This document shows positions 1 through 9,247 of a stretch of 64,000 nt of DNA, piece by piece. The notes beneath the pieces were generated by a model. That model had not been told where the DNA came from, did not search any database, and saw only the letters and a program-made list of their open reading frames with translations. Each line of letters begins with the position of its first letter. Position 1 is the first letter of the stretch. Origin of the DNA: Mycobacterium paraffinicum (GTDB taxonomy: Bacteria; Actinomycetota; Actinomycetes; Mycobacteriales; Mycobacteriaceae); assembly GCF_001907675.1 (NCBI RefSeq), contig NZ_MPNT01000009.1, positions 136,333 to 200,332 of the forward strand. Reading direction: 5' to 3'. Position numbers and translations under genes: made by a program.

Positions 1-1
1 G

Positions 2-790
2 CCCTCCCGCCGAAACCTCGGCGGCGCAGGCGGTTTCGCGCTGGGCATGCTGCACGCGCTGGCCCACGGCGCCGACTGGGTATGGCTCGCCGACGACGAC
101 GGGCGACCGCAGGACTCGAACGTGCTGGCCACGTTGCTGGAGTGCGCCGAAAAGCACGGCCTGGCCGAAGTGTCGCCGATGGTATGCAATATGGACGACC
201 CGGAGCGGCTCGCGTTCCCGCTGCGCCGCGGCCTGGTATGGCGTAGGCGCGCAAGCGAATTGCGTACCGAGTCGGGACAGGACCTGCTGCCGGGGATCGC
301 GTCGCTGTTCAACGGCGCGCTGTTCCGGGCGTCCACACTCGAGGCGATCGGCGTCCCCGACTTGCGCCTGTTCATCCGCGGCGACGAAGTCGAGATGCAT
401 CGGCGGCTGGTGCGGTCGGGCTTGCCGTTCGGCACCTGCTTGGATGCGATCTACCTGCACCCGTGCGGCTCGGCGGAATTCCGGCCGATCCTGGGCGGCC
501 GCATGCACACCCAATACCCCGACGACCCCAGCAAGCGGTTCTACACCTACCGCAACCGCGGCTACCTGCTGTCCCAGCCCGGCCTGCGCAAGCTGCAGCT
601 TCAGGAGTGGGTCCGGTTCGGGTGGTATTTCCTGGTGACCCGCCGCGATCCCAAGGGCCTGGCCGAGTGGATTCGGTTGCGGCGCTTGGGCCGTCGCGAA
701 CAGTTCGGCAAACCTCGTGGCGGGTCGTCGCGAACAGTCGAAGCCGGGCGAAGCGGGTCGCCACCATCGGAGCCGGGAGGATCGGCATGA
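2..790 (+). CDS. glfT1: Galactofuranosyltransferase GlfT1, 5' truncated by window edge
   Basis: This is the C-terminal part of the initiating galactofuranosyltransferase (Rv3782 type), which adds the first galactofuranose residues to the decaprenyl-PP-GlcNAc-Rha linker. The frame is already open at base 2, reading RNLGGAGGFALGM, so the true start lies upstream of the window. The GT2 signature is visible: a WLADDDGRP motif holds the metal-binding Asp cluster, and a later IRGDEVEMHRR segment fits the catalytic region. The stop overlaps the wzm start (ATGA), so the two are translationally coupled. The extreme C-terminus is Arg/Ser/Gly-rich and probably disordered. Identity rests on motif recognition and gene order. 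Confidence 0.9.
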   Translation, partial: PSRRNLGGAGGFALGMLHALAHGADWVWLADDDGRPQDSNVLATLLECAEKHGLAEVSPMVCNMDDPERLAFPLRRGLVWRRRASELRTESGQDLLPGIASLFNGALFRASTLEAIGVPDLRLFIRGDEVEMHRRLVRSGLPFGTCLDAIYLHPCGSAEFRPILGGRMHTQYPDDPSKRFYTYRNRGYLLSQPGLRKLQLQEWVRFGWYFLVTRRDPKGLAEWIRLRRLGRREQFGKPRGGSSRTVEAGRSGSPPSEPGGSA

Positions 791-1617
791 CGTTTCTGGA
801 CGCCGCCGCCCAGTCGCGGACCTTCACCCGCGCCCGCGGCGACCTGATCGCCGGCTTCCGCCGGCACGAGCTGTGGCTGCACCTGGGCTGGCAGGACATC
901 AAGCAGCGCTACCGTCGCTCGGTGCTGGGCCCGTTCTGGATCACCATCGCGACCGGCACCACCGCCGTCGCGATGGGCGGCCTGTACTCCAAGCTGTTTC
1001 ACCTCGAGCTCGCCGTCCACCTGCCGTACGTCACGCTGGGCCTGATCGTCTGGAACCTCATCAACGCCGCCATCTTGGAGGGCGCCGACGTCTTCGTCGC
1101 CAACGAGGGACTGATCAAGCAACTGCCGACGCCGCTGTCCGTGCACGTGTACCGATTGGTGTGGCGGCAGATGATCCTGTTCGCGCACAACATCGTCATC
1201 TACGCCGTCATCGCGGTCATCTATCCCAAGCCGTGGTCGTGGGCGGACCTGTCGGTCATCCCGGCGCTGGGGCTGATCGTGCTCAATTGCATTTGGGTGT
1301 CACTGTGTTTCGGCATCCTGGCCACCCGGTACCGCGACATCGGCCCGCTGCTGTTCTCCGTCGTGCAGTTGCTGTTCTTCATGACGCCGATCATCTGGAA
1401 CGACGACACGTTGCGGCAACAGGGCGCCGGCCGCTGGTCGCGGATCGTCGAACTCAACCCGCTGCTGCACTATCTCGACATCGTCCGCGCGCCGCTGCTG
1501 GGCGCCCACCAGGAGCTGCGGCACTGGGCCGTGGTGGTGGGGCTGACCGCCGTCGGCTGGGTGCTGGCGGCGTTCGCGATGCGGCAATACCGCGCCCGGG
1601 TCCCGTACTGGGTCTAG
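787..1617 (+). CDS. wzm: ABC transporter permease Wzm (galactan export)
   Basis: This 276-aa polytopic membrane protein is the ABC-2 permease of the Rv3781-Rv3783 exporter, thought to move the lipid-linked galactan across the plasma membrane. The N-terminal LWLHLGWQDIKQRYRRSVLGPFW motif region is typical of polysaccharide ABC-2 permeases (RYRRSVLGPFW), followed by about six hydrophobic segments and a late FFMTPIIW motif. The ATG at 787 overlaps the glfT1 stop by 4 bases. The partner ATPase (wzt, Rv3781 type) would lie upstream of the window. It ends 11 bp from the convergent DUF732 gene. Function is inferred from family and context. Confidence 0.88.
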   Translation: MTFLDAAAQSRTFTRARGDLIAGFRRHELWLHLGWQDIKQRYRRSVLGPFWITIATGTTAVAMGGLYSKLFHLELAVHLPYVTLGLIVWNLINAAILEGADVFVANEGLIKQLPTPLSVHVYRLVWRQMILFAHNIVIYAVIAVIYPKPWSWADLSVIPALGLIVLNCIWVSLCFGILATRYRDIGPLLFSVVQLLFFMTPIIWNDDTLRQQGAGRWSRIVELNPLLHYLDIVRAPLLGAHQELRHWAVVVGLTAVGWVLAAFAMRQYRARVPYWV

Positions 1618-1628
1618 CGATGTAGCGC

Positions 1629-1994
1629 TCACATGAGGGGCGGCAGCGGATTGAGCCAGTCCAGCGAACCGTCGATCTGCCCCTTGTACTGCGGGCAGTA
1701 GGCGGACACCGAGAGCCCGACGAAGAACCCGGCTTGCCGCGCCGAAAGGTTGGTGTCCTTCATCACCTTCATCGCCACGACGCTGGATTTCTGGTTCCGG
1801 TCGAGCCCGGCGCAGACGGCGCGGCCCATCGCGATCGCGGTGCCCGGGTCGTTCATGACGATGCCGTTGGCCGCCAGGGCGCCCACGAAGGCGTCGTCGG
1901 ACGGGTCGGCGACCGCCGGGGCAGCAGCGACCAGCGCGACGACGGCCAGCGCGGCCGCGGCGACCGTCGACCTCGTTACCGGACCGACGTTCAT
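1629..1994 (-). CDS. Small secreted DUF732 protein
   Basis: A 121-aa protein with a clear Sec signal peptide: an Arg residue, a long Ala/Val-rich core, then an AxA site near PAVADPSDD. The mature part matches the mycobacterial DUF732 pattern, with FVGALAANGIVM, AVCAGLDR and a second Cys in SAYCPQYKG that could form one disulfide with the first. The function of the family is unknown. I prefer the ATG at 1994 over the in-frame GTG at 2003. It is convergent with wzm and divergent from the next gene, so it is probably a separate unit. Confidence 0.75.
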   Translation of the reverse strand: MNVGPVTRSTVAAAALAVVALVAAAPAVADPSDDAFVGALAANGIVMNDPGTAIAMGRAVCAGLDRNQKSSVVAMKVMKDTNLSARQAGFFVGLSVSAYCPQYKGQIDGSLDWLNPLPPLM

Positions 1995-2071
1995 ATCCAC
2001 CACGATAGGCCGCGATCACCCTCCAAGAATTCATAGAGGATCCCGCAAGGCCGGCGCCCGACGCTGTGCCC

Positions 2072-2593
2072 ATGCGTAACACCGCTTTCGCCGATGGGGC
2101 CCGCGTGGCCACGATCCACCGCGCCGACGCGCCGCTGGGCCGCACCGCCAGGTTCCACTTGCGCAGGTTGTTCGACAACCTGCCCTGCTGCCACCGCTCG
2201 TGGGCCAACCACGGCAAGCGCTTCTTCCTGCACGGGTACGAGCGGGCCTTCGACATCGAGTTCGCCTGCGCCGAAACCGAAGCCGACACCGACGCGGTGA
2301 TCGACGAGGCCACTCTGGACGAGGTCAAGACGGCGCTGCGGGGCCAGTTCGACCACACCACGCTGATCGCCGTCGACGACCCGCAGCGCGACCTGTTCGA
2401 GTTGCTGGCCGACCGGGGCGTCATCGACCTGCGGATCATGGACGACACCGGGATGGCGGGCACGGCCGCCTGGACGTTCGAGACGGTCGAAGGCATCGTC
2501 GCGCGGGCGACCGGCGGCCGCGTCTGGGTGTCCCGGATCAAGGCGCGGGAGAGCCGCAACAACGTCGTCACGCTCACGGCCGGCCCCGTTTAG
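2072..2593 (+). CDS. 6-pyruvoyl-tetrahydropterin synthase / QueD-like protein, divergent
   Basis: A 173-aa protein whose layout resembles the PTPS/QueD fold: an N-terminal strand, an LHGYERAFDIEFAC segment in place of the zinc-binding HGHNY segment, an IDEATLDEVK helix start, a FDHTTLI segment like the family's DHxxLN, and a late strand with a Glu near KARESRNN. The second His of the HGH zinc motif is Tyr here, so normal catalysis is doubtful. It could be a PTPS-fold protein with another role. A GTG at 2066 is an alternative start. It precedes the NfeD-like and SPFH genes on the same strand. Assignment is moderate. Confidence 0.55.
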   Translation: MRNTAFADGARVATIHRADAPLGRTARFHLRRLFDNLPCCHRSWANHGKRFFLHGYERAFDIEFACAETEADTDAVIDEATLDEVKTALRGQFDHTTLIAVDDPQRDLFELLADRGVIDLRIMDDTGMAGTAAWTFETVEGIVARATGGRVWVSRIKARESRNNVVTLTAGPV

Positions 2594-2612
2594 ACGAAAT
2601 CCGACGCTCGCA

Positions 2613-2852
2613 ATGCCGATGCGGGAGTATGCGTTCGTGAGCGACGCCTCGGCAATCGGTTGCGTTGGGACGTTGACCGTGGCGACCCGCGGCGCCCGCG
2701 GCGCCGGGGAGGTGCTGGTCACCGTGCGGGGCGCCAAGGAGGCCTTCCTGGCGTGGTCCGACCATCCCCTGCCGAAGGGCGCCCAGGTGCTGGTGGTGGA
2801 GGTCAGGGGTGCCCGGACGGTGGTCGTCGAACCCTGGCACGGCCTCGCCTGA
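2613..2852 (+). CDS. NfeD-like OB-fold protein, short
   Basis: A 79-aa protein with the pattern of the soluble NfeD C-terminal OB fold: GxxGT near the start (IGCVGTLTVA), a central WSDHPLPKGAQVLVVEV core and a final RTVVVEPWH strand. It has no membrane segment, unlike full-length NfeD. NfeD proteins commonly pair with SPFH/stomatin/flotillin proteins, and an SPFH gene starts 60 bp downstream, which supports the call. The start could also be the ATG at 2619. Confidence 0.7.
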   Translation: MPMREYAFVSDASAIGCVGTLTVATRGARGAGEVLVTVRGAKEAFLAWSDHPLPKGAQVLVVEVRGARTVVVEPWHGLA

Positions 2853-2865
2853 TCCGAATTGACCA

Positions 2866-2880
2866 CCCGGCTTCGCCGGG
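2866..2880 (+). other. Short GC hairpin between the NfeD-like and SPFH genes
   Basis: A perfect inverted repeat CCCGGC-TTC-GCCGGG lies in the 59-bp spacer ahead of the SPFH gene. There is no T-tract after it. It may be a weak attenuator, an mRNA stabilising stem or chance in GC-rich DNA. Confidence 0.35.
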
Positions 2881-2911
2881 ATACAACAGCGAAACCCAAA
2901 AAGGAGTCCCC

Positions 2912-4051
2912 ATGCTCGGTTACAAAGTGCCCTCCCCCGACGAGGCGATGCTCGTCTCGGGCGGCCGAAGCAAGAACAACGCCCCGTTCCGCGTCGTCAC
3001 CGGCCACGGCGCCTTCATCATGCCGTTCTTCCGCAAGGCGCGCTTCCTCACGCTGGCGATGTGCGAGGCCGAGGTCGCCGAGAAATGCGTGACCCAGCAG
3101 GGCATCACGCTCAACGTCCGGGCGGTGATCGCCTTCAAGGTCGGCAACGACACCGAAAGCATCATCAGCGCGGCCCAGCGATTCCTGTCCGAACAGGACC
3201 AGATGTCCGTGCTGACCGGGCGCATCTTCGCCGGCCACCTGCGGTCGATCATCGGCTCGATGACCGTCGAGCAGATCATCCGGGAACGCCAGAAGCTGGC
3301 GACCGAGGTCCTGGACGGCTCCAAGGAGGAGATGGCCCGCATCGGCCTCACGGTCGACGCGCTGCAGATCCAGTCCATCGACGACGACGGGCTCGGCTAC
3401 ATCAACGCGATGTCGGCGCCGCACAACGCGGCCATCCAGCAGCAGGCGCAGATCGCCCAGGCGCAGGCCAACCAGGCGGCCGCCGAAGCCGAGCAGGAGT
3501 CGCAGCGCAAACAGGCCGAGTTCGCCCGCGAGACGGCGATCGTCAAGGCCCAATACAAGGCCGAGGTAGACAAGGCCCAGGCCGAGGCCGCCCAGGCCGG
3601 CCCGCTGGCAGAGGCCGAGGCCCAGCGCGAGGTGCTGCAGATGCGCACCGAGCTGGCCCAGCGCGCCGCCGAACTGCGCCAGCAGGAGCTGGTCGCCGAG
3701 GTGGTCAAGCCCGCCGAGGCCGAGGCCGAACGCGTGCGGATCCTGGCGGTGGCCGACGCCGAGAAGATGAAGATCCAGGCCGAGGCGGCGGCCTCGCACA
3801 ACCGCGTCGCGCTGGACAAGGCGCTGATCGATCAGCTGCCCGAGATCGTGGAGAAGGCGGCGCGGGGGCTCGCCAACGCGAACGTGACCGTGCTCAACGG
3901 CGCGGAGGGGCTCACCGAGGTGGCCAGTGGGCTGGTCGCCCAGGGCAGGGCGATATTCGACGCCCTGCGGGGCACCGTCGACTACTACGACGACGAACCC
4001 GCCGCGCCGCCGCTCACCACCAACTCCGAATCGGGCTCGACCAGCCACTGA
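2912..4051 (+). CDS. SPFH-domain / flotillin-like membrane scaffold protein
   Basis: A 379-aa protein of the SPFH (band 7) family. Residues about 1-150 form the SPFH domain, with VPSPDEAMLVSGG, GHGAFIMPFFRKARFLTL and LNVRAVIAFKVGND as in flotillins. Residues about 165-330 are an Ala/Gln/Glu-rich coiled coil with many A-E-A repeats, the typical flotillin tail. There is no long N-terminal membrane helix, so membrane binding is probably peripheral. The ATG at 2912 has an AAGGAG site 5 bases upstream, which decides the start. Flotillins organise ordered membrane domains. Pairing with the NfeD-like gene is a recurrent arrangement. Any role in the cell-wall assembly encoded around it is inference. 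Confidence 0.88.
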   Translation: MLGYKVPSPDEAMLVSGGRSKNNAPFRVVTGHGAFIMPFFRKARFLTLAMCEAEVAEKCVTQQGITLNVRAVIAFKVGNDTESIISAAQRFLSEQDQMSVLTGRIFAGHLRSIIGSMTVEQIIRERQKLATEVLDGSKEEMARIGLTVDALQIQSIDDDGLGYINAMSAPHNAAIQQQAQIAQAQANQAAAEAEQESQRKQAEFARETAIVKAQYKAEVDKAQAEAAQAGPLAEAEAQREVLQMRTELAQRAAELRQQELVAEVVKPAEAEAERVRILAVADAEKMKIQAEAAASHNRVALDKALIDQLPEIVEKAARGLANANVTVLNGAEGLTEVASGLVAQGRAIFDALRGTVDYYDDEPAAPPLTTNSESGSTSH

Positions 4052-4145
4052 GCAAAAATTGCCGCTTGTTCAATAACAGTGGCGGCGGCCCCGTCGTGGT
4101 GCAACACTGGAACGCCACCTGAGCAAACTGGGCGAAAGGTCCGAC

Positions 4146-4625
4146 GTGAGCAAGAAGGCGCAATCAGCTGCGGACGCGGCGCGGGAGAACCTGGCCGCGG
4201 AGCTGGAGCGGCTGCGGCAGCGGCGGGACCGCCTGGAGGTCGAGGTCCGCAACGACCGCGGCATGGTGGGCGATCACGGCGACGCCGCCGAGGCCATCCA
4301 GCGCGCCGAGGAGCTGGTGGGGCTCAGCGACCGGATCAACGAGCTGGACCGCCGGCTGCGGACGGGGCCGTCGGAGCGCGACGCATCGGAGACCCTGCCC
4401 GGTGGCACCGAGGTGACCCTGCGGTTCTCGGACGGCGAAGTGGTCACCATGCACGTGATCTCCATAGTGGAAGAGACGCCGGTGGGCCGGGAAGGTGAGA
4501 CGCTGACTGCGCGCAGCCCCCTGGCCCAGGCCTTGGCCGGACACAAGGCGGGCGACACGGTGACGTACTCCACGCCGGCGGGCGAGGATCAGGTCGAGCT
4601 GATAGCGGTCAAGCTGCCCCGCTAA
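4146..4625 (+). CDS. Gre-fold RNA polymerase regulator (Rv3788 type)
   Basis: A 159-aa protein with an N-terminal charged coiled coil (residues about 5-75, [18 protein letters not shown]) and a C-terminal GreA/GreB FKBP-like domain (about 80-159, ending [14 protein letters not shown]). The M. tuberculosis orthologue was reported to bind the RNA polymerase secondary channel and to inhibit transcription rather than stimulate cleavage. The coiled-coil tip here has [15 protein letters not shown], which carries acidic residues. The start is GTG at 4146 with a GAAAGG element about 6 bases upstream. It is conserved just upstream of the DPA genes. Confidence 0.85.
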   Translation: MSKKAQSAADAARENLAAELERLRQRRDRLEVEVRNDRGMVGDHGDAAEAIQRAEELVGLSDRINELDRRLRTGPSERDASETLPGGTEVTLRFSDGEVVTMHVISIVEETPVGREGETLTARSPLAQALAGHKAGDTVTYSTPAGEDQVELIAVKLPR

Positions 4626-4678
4626 AGCGTCGCGTAGCGTCCCCGGCGCGGCCCGCCGGCCCGGTTAGACTCCCCCCG

Positions 4679-5107
4679 ATGGTTGCCCCGCTGCCCGATG
4701 CCGCGCCGCCCAGCCCGCAGTTGAGTCTGACGACACAGGTGATGCGTTTCGTCGTCACCGGCGGCCTGGCGGGGATCGTGGACTTCGGCCTGTACCTGGC
4801 GCTGTACAAGGCGGTGGGAGTTCAGGTCGACCTGGCCAAAGCCGCCAGCTTCGTCGTCGGCACCATCACCGCCTACCTGATCAACCGCCGGTGGACGTTC
4901 CAGGCGGCGCCCAGCACCGCCCGGTTCGTCGCGGTCATGATCCTCTACGGCATCACCTTCGCCGTGCAGGTCGGCCTGAACCATCTGTGCCTGGCGCTTT
5001 TGCACTACCGCGGGTGGGCCATCCCCGTCGCGTTCGTGATCGCGCAGGGCACCGCGACCGTCATCAACTTCATCGTGCAGCGAGCCGTTATCTTCCGCAT
5101 CCGCTGA
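4679..5107 (+). CDS. GtrA-family membrane protein (Rv3789 type)
   Basis: A 142-aa, four-helix GtrA/DPMS-family membrane protein. Helices span roughly residues 22-44, 52-75, 88-112 and 115-137, with the family motif [18 protein letters not shown] in the middle. In M. tuberculosis the orthologue was proposed to flip decaprenyl-phosphoryl-arabinose, and later to recruit or anchor arabinan enzymes. Its place directly ahead of dprE1 and dprE2 fits either role. The ATG at 4679 follows a GGTTAGACT element that may be part of a promoter, as the preceding gene ends 53 bp upstream. Confidence 0.87.
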   Translation: MVAPLPDAAPPSPQLSLTTQVMRFVVTGGLAGIVDFGLYLALYKAVGVQVDLAKAASFVVGTITAYLINRRWTFQAAPSTARFVAVMILYGITFAVQVGLNHLCLALLHYRGWAIPVAFVIAQGTATVINFIVQRAVIFRIR

Positions 5108-5138
5108 GCCACTTGCGCAAGCGGTACCCTCTTTGACG

Positions 5139-6530
5139 ATGTTGAGCACCGACGTTCCGACCACCACCACCCGGCTGATGGGCTTTGGCCGCACCGCGCC
5201 GTCGGTGGCCGAGGTGCTCTCCACCCGCGACCCCGAGGTGATCGCCAAGGCCGTCGCCCGGGTGGCCGAATCCGGCGGCCCGAACGGTCGGGGCGTCATC
5301 GCGCGCGGACTGGGCCGGTCGTACGGCGACAACGCCCAAAACGGCGGCGGCCTGGTGATCGACATGACCCCGCTCAACCGCATCCACTCGATCAGCGCCG
5401 ACACCCGGCTGGTCGACGTCGACGCCGGCGTGAGCCTGGACCAGCTGATGAAGGCGGCGCTGCCGTTCGGGCTGTGGGTGCCGGTGCTGCCGGGCACGCG
5501 CCAGGTCACCGTAGGCGGCGCGATCGCCTGCGACATCCACGGCAAGAATCATCACAGCGCGGGCAGCTTCGGCAACCATGTGCGCTCGATGGACCTGCTC
5601 ATGGCCGACGGCACCGTCCGCACCATCACCCCCGACGGTGACGACGCCGAACTGTTCTGGGTCACGGTCGGCGGCAATGGGCTGACCGGGATCGTGTTGC
5701 GCGCGACCATCGAGATGACGCCGACGGAAACGGCGTACTTCATCGCCGACGGCGTCGCCACCAAGGACCTCGACGAGACGGTCGCCGTTCACCTCGACGG
5801 CAGCGAGGCCAACTACACCTACTCGAGCGCCTGGTTCGATTTGATCAGCCCGCCGCCCAAACTCGGCCGGGCCGCGGTCAGCCGCGGCAGCCTGGCCAAG
5901 CTGGACCAACTGCCCGACAAGCTGGCCAAGAATCCGCTGAAATTCGATGCGCCCCAGCTGTTGACGGTGCCGAACGTCTTTCCGGTCAGCGCGATGAACA
6001 AGCTGTCATTCATGGCCATCGGCGAGGTGTACTACCGCTTGGGCGGGACCTACACCGGCAAGATCATGAACCTGTCGCAGTTCTACCACATGCTCGACTT
6101 GGTCAGCGGCTGGAACAACGCTTACGGCCCAATGGGTTTCGCGCAGCACCAGTTCCTGGTCCCGCCGGACGCGATGGACGAGTTCAAGGCCATCATCCGC
6201 TGGATCCAAACCCGAGGCCATTACTCGGCGTTGAACGTGTTCAAACTCTTCGGCCCGGGCAACCGCGCGCCGCTGAGTTTCCCGATGGCCGGGTGGAACG
6301 TCGCCATGGACTTCCCCAACAAGCCGGGCATCAACGAGTTCCTCAACGAACTCGACCGGCGCGTACTGGAATTCGGCGGCCGGGTGTACACCGCCAAGGA
6401 TTCCCGCACGAGCGCCGAGACCTTCCACGCCATGTACCCACGCATCGACGAATGGATCGCGGTGCGCCGCAAGGTGGACCCCGCCGGGGTGTTCGCCTCC
6501 GACATGGCCCGACGTTTGGAGCTGTTGTAA
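5139..6530 (+). CDS. dprE1: Decaprenylphosphoryl-beta-D-ribose 2'-oxidase DprE1
   Basis: This 463-aa FAD oxidoreductase oxidises decaprenyl-phosphoryl-ribose to the 2'-keto intermediate of DPA synthesis. The FAD-binding half has [16 protein letters not shown] and [20 protein letters not shown] with the conserved HGKNHH. The substrate domain has FQ-type and FKLFGPGN segments. The Cys that benzothiazinones attack (Cys387 in M. tuberculosis, in the GWNICVDFP context) is Ala389 here, in GWNVAMDFP (codon at 6303-6305). The ATG at 5139 is preferred over the upstream in-frame TTG at 5133 because it matches the known N-terminus MLS. The stop is followed directly by dprE2, so the pair is co-translated. 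Confidence 0.97.
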   Translation: MLSTDVPTTTTRLMGFGRTAPSVAEVLSTRDPEVIAKAVARVAESGGPNGRGVIARGLGRSYGDNAQNGGGLVIDMTPLNRIHSISADTRLVDVDAGVSLDQLMKAALPFGLWVPVLPGTRQVTVGGAIACDIHGKNHHSAGSFGNHVRSMDLLMADGTVRTITPDGDDAELFWVTVGGNGLTGIVLRATIEMTPTETAYFIADGVATKDLDETVAVHLDGSEANYTYSSAWFDLISPPPKLGRAAVSRGSLAKLDQLPDKLAKNPLKFDAPQLLTVPNVFPVSAMNKLSFMAIGEVYYRLGGTYTGKIMNLSQFYHMLDLVSGWNNAYGPMGFAQHQFLVPPDAMDEFKAIIRWIQTRGHYSALNVFKLFGPGNRAPLSFPMAGWNVAMDFPNKPGINEFLNELDRRVLEFGGRVYTAKDSRTSAETFHAMYPRIDEWIAVRRKVDPAGVFASDMARRLELL

Positions 6531-7295
6531 ATGGTGCTGGACGCCGTGGGAAATCCACAGACCATCCTGCTGCTCGGCGGTACCTCCGAGATCGGGCTGG
6601 CCATCTGTGAGCGCTACCTGCAGAACGCGCACGCCCGTATCGTGCTGGCCGCCATGCCCGACGACCCGGGCCGCGACGCCGCCGTCGCCCAGATGAAGGC
6701 GGCGGGCGCGCGGTCGGTGGAGCTGATCGACTTCGAGGCCACCGACGCCGACAGCCATCCGAAAACGATCGAGGCGGCCTTTGCCCACGGTGACGTCGAC
6801 GTGGCGATCGTCGCGTTCGGCATCCTCGGGGACGCCGAGGAGCTGTGGCAGGATCAGCGCAAAGCCGTCCTGGCCGCCGAAATCAACTACACCGCAGCGG
6901 TTTCGGTGGGGGTGCTGCTCGGTGAGAAGATGCGCGCCCAGGGCTTCGGCCAGATCATCGCGATGAGCTCGGCCGCCGGGGAGCGGGTGCGGCGATCCAA
7001 CTTCGTCTACGGCTCCACCAAGGCGGGGCTGGACGGCTTCTATCTGGGCCTCGGAGAGGCGCTGCGCGAGTACGGGGTTCGCGTCCTGGTGATCCGCCCG
7101 GGCCAAGTTCGCACCCGGATGAGCGCGCACGTCAAGGAAGCCCCGCTGACGGTGGACAAGGAGTATGTCGCCAACCTCGCGGTGACCGCGGCCGCTAAAG
7201 GTAAGGAATTGGTTTGGGCGCCAGGAGCATTCCGTTACGTGATGATGGTGTTGCGACACATTCCCCGGCCCATCTTCCGCAAGCTGCCCATCTGA
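6531..7295 (+). CDS. dprE2: Decaprenylphosphoryl-2-keto-ribose reductase DprE2
   Basis: A 254-aa short-chain dehydrogenase that reduces the DprE1 product to decaprenyl-phosphoryl-arabinose, the arabinose donor for AftA, EmbA-C and AftB. The Rossmann motif is [10 protein letters not shown] (residues about 14-23). The catalytic Ser lies in [10 protein letters not shown] and the YxxxK pair in FVYGSTKAG. It is the usual length for the family and begins at the base after the dprE1 stop. aftA begins 2 bases after its stop, so the DPA synthesis and first-transfer genes form one operon. Confidence 0.96.
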   Translation: MVLDAVGNPQTILLLGGTSEIGLAICERYLQNAHARIVLAAMPDDPGRDAAVAQMKAAGARSVELIDFEATDADSHPKTIEAAFAHGDVDVAIVAFGILGDAEELWQDQRKAVLAAEINYTAAVSVGVLLGEKMRAQGFGQIIAMSSAAGERVRRSNFVYGSTKAGLDGFYLGLGEALREYGVRVLVIRPGQVRTRMSAHVKEAPLTVDKEYVANLAVTAAAKGKELVWAPGAFRYVMMVLRHIPRPIFRKLPI

Positions 7296-7297
7296 TC

Positions 7298-9247
7298 ATG
7301 CGTAACGCGCTGGCCAGTCTCGGCCAGATGGCTTTGGCGGCCGCGGTGGCCGTTGTCGTCGCCGTGGTCTCGCTGGTCGCCATCTCCCGCGTCCAGTGGC
7401 CGGCCTTTCCGTCGTCGAACCAACTGCACGCGCTGACCACCGTGGGCCAGGTCGGCTGCCTGGCCGGCCTTCTCGCCGTCGGCTGGGCGTGGCGGCGGTG
7501 GCGCTGGCCCGCCCAGCTGGGCGGGCTGGTGTTCGTGTCCGCGTTCACCGTCGTGACGCTGGGCATGCCGTTGGGGGCCACCAAGCTGTACCTGTTCGGC
7601 ATCTCCGTCGATCAGCAGTTCCGCACCGAGTACCTGACCCGGCTCGCCGACAGCCCCGCCCTGCGCGACATGACCTACATCGGGCTGCCGCCGTTCTACC
7701 CGCCCGGCTGGTTCTGGATCGGCGGGCGGGCCGCCGCACTGAGCGGGGCGCCGGCCTGGGAGGTCTACAAGCCGTGGGCGGTCACCTCGATCACCATCGC
7801 GGTCGCCGTCGCGCTGGTGCTGTGGTGGCGGATGGTCCGGTTCGAGTACGCGCTCATCGTCACGACCGCGACCGCGGCGGCGACGCTCGCCTACGGCTCG
7901 CCCGAACCGTACGCGGCGATGATCACCGTGCTGCTGCCGCCGGTGCTGGTGCTGACGTGGTCGGGCCTGCGCGCTGGCCGACGCGAGTGTCACGCTAGCG
8001 TGACGCCCGACGCCGACGGCCACGCTGGCGTGACGGTCGGTGCCGCCAGTGCGACGGTCGACGCACGAAGCGGCTGGGCCGCCGTCGTCGCCGCCGGACT
8101 CTTCCTCGGCGGCACCGCCATTTGGTACCTGCTGCTGTTCGGCTTCACCGCGTTCGCGATGGCGCTGATGGGCCTCGCGCTGGCCGGGTCGCGCTGGCGA
8201 GAAGGAGGTTTCCGGGCGGCGCTCGACCCGCTGCGCCGGCTTTCCGTCATCGCCGTCATCGCCGCGGCCATCGGCAGCACCACCTGGCTGCCGTTCCTGT
8301 TGCGGGCGGTTCGCAGCCCGGTCAGCAACTCCGGCAGCGCGGCCCACTACCTGCCGGCCGACGGCGCCGTCCTGACGTTCCCGATGCTGCAGTTCTCCCT
8401 GCTGGGCGCGATCTGCCTGCTGGGCGCCTTGTGGCTGGTGGTGCGGGCCCGGTCATCGGTGCGGGCCGGCGCCCTGGCGATCGGCGTGCTGGCCAGCTAT
8501 TTGTGGTCGCTGCTGTCGATGCTGACCACGCTGGCGCGCACCACGCTGCTGTCGTTCCGGCTGCAGCCCACCCTGACCGTGCTGCTGGTCGCCGCCGGGG
8601 CGTTCGGCTTCGTGGAGGCGGTCAAGGCCCTGGCCCCACGGAGCCGCGCCATACTTCCGGTGGCCGGCGCCGTCGGCCTGGCCGCCGCGATCGCGTTCAG
8701 CCAAGACATTCCCGACGTGCTGCGTCCGGACCTCACCGTCGCCTACACCGACACCGACGGCAACGGCCAGCGCGGCGACCGGCGACCGCCCAGCTCGGAG
8801 AAGTTCTACCCCGACATCGACCGCACCATCGTGACCGTGACCGGCCGGCCCCGCGACCAGACCGTCGTGATGACCGCCGACTACAGCTTCCTGTCCTTCT
8901 ATCCCTATTGGGGATTCCAGGGACTGACGTCGCACTACGCCAACCCGCTGGCGCAGTTCGACCTGCGGGCCGCCCAGATCAACAAGTGGTCCAAACTCAA
9001 GTCCGCCGACGAACTGCTGCACGCGCTGGACACCTGTCCCTGGCCGCCGCCCACGGTGTTCCTGATGCGCCGCGGCGCGAACGGCAACTACACGCTGCGC
9101 CTCGCCGAGGACGTGTATCCCAACCAGCCCAACGTCCGTCGCTACACCGTCGACTTGCGGGCCGCCCTCTTCGACAGCCCGCAGTTCGTCGTCCACAGCG
9201 CCGGCCCGTTCGTGCTGGCCATCCGCAAGCCGGTGCCAGGCCGCTGA
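7298..9247 (+). CDS. aftA: Arabinofuranosyltransferase AftA, with internal insertion
   Basis: This 649-aa GT-C membrane enzyme adds the first arabinofuranose residues from DPA onto galactan. The N-terminal half is multispanning, with [12 protein letters not shown] in the first periplasmic loop, the usual site of the catalytic Asp in this fold. The C-terminal soluble domain begins near [16 protein letters not shown]. Compared with the M. tuberculosis protein there are about 28 extra residues between LTWSGL and GWAAVV, encoded by palindrome-rich DNA (about 7972-8071). The ATG at 7298 lies 2 bases past the dprE2 stop. An upstream in-frame extension overlaps dprE2 and is not used. The stop overlaps the embC start by one base. 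Confidence 0.95.
   Translation: MRNALASLGQMALAAAVAVVVAVVSLVAISRVQWPAFPSSNQLHALTTVGQVGCLAGLLAVGWAWRRWRWPAQLGGLVFVSAFTVVTLGMPLGATKLYLFGISVDQQFRTEYLTRLADSPALRDMTYIGLPPFYPPGWFWIGGRAAALSGAPAWEVYKPWAVTSITIAVAVALVLWWRMVRFEYALIVTTATAAATLAYGSPEPYAAMITVLLPPVLVLTWSGLRAGRRECHASVTPDADGHAGVTVGAASATVDARSGWAAVVAAGLFLGGTAIWYLLLFGFTAFAMALMGLALAGSRWREGGFRAALDPLRRLSVIAVIAAAIGSTTWLPFLLRAVRSPVSNSGSAAHYLPADGAVLTFPMLQFSLLGAICLLGALWLVVRARSSVRAGALAIGVLASYLWSLLSMLTTLARTTLLSFRLQPTLTVLLVAAGAFGFVEAVKALAPRSRAILPVAGAVGLAAAIAFSQDIPDVLRPDLTVAYTDTDGNGQRGDRRPPSSEKFYPDIDRTIVTVTGRPRDQTVVMTADYSFLSFYPYWGFQGLTSHYANPLAQFDLRAAQINKWSKLKSADELLHALDTCPWPPPTVFLMRRGANGNYTLRLAEDVYPNQPNVRRYTVDLRAALFDSPQFVVHSAGPFVLAIRKPVPGR
7972..8071 (+). repeat. 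Palindrome-rich in-frame insertion inside aftA
   Basis: Relative to the M. tuberculosis AftA sequence as I recall it, about 84 extra bases lie here. They contain a perfect 16-bp palindrome at 7989-8004 (GTCACGCT/AGCGTGAC) and an imperfect second copy around 8020-8034 (CACGCTGGCGTG). The encoded peptide is Ala/Gly/Val/Asp-rich and lies in a loop. The look is that of a small dispersed repeat captured in a coding sequence without breaking the frame. Confidence 0.55.
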
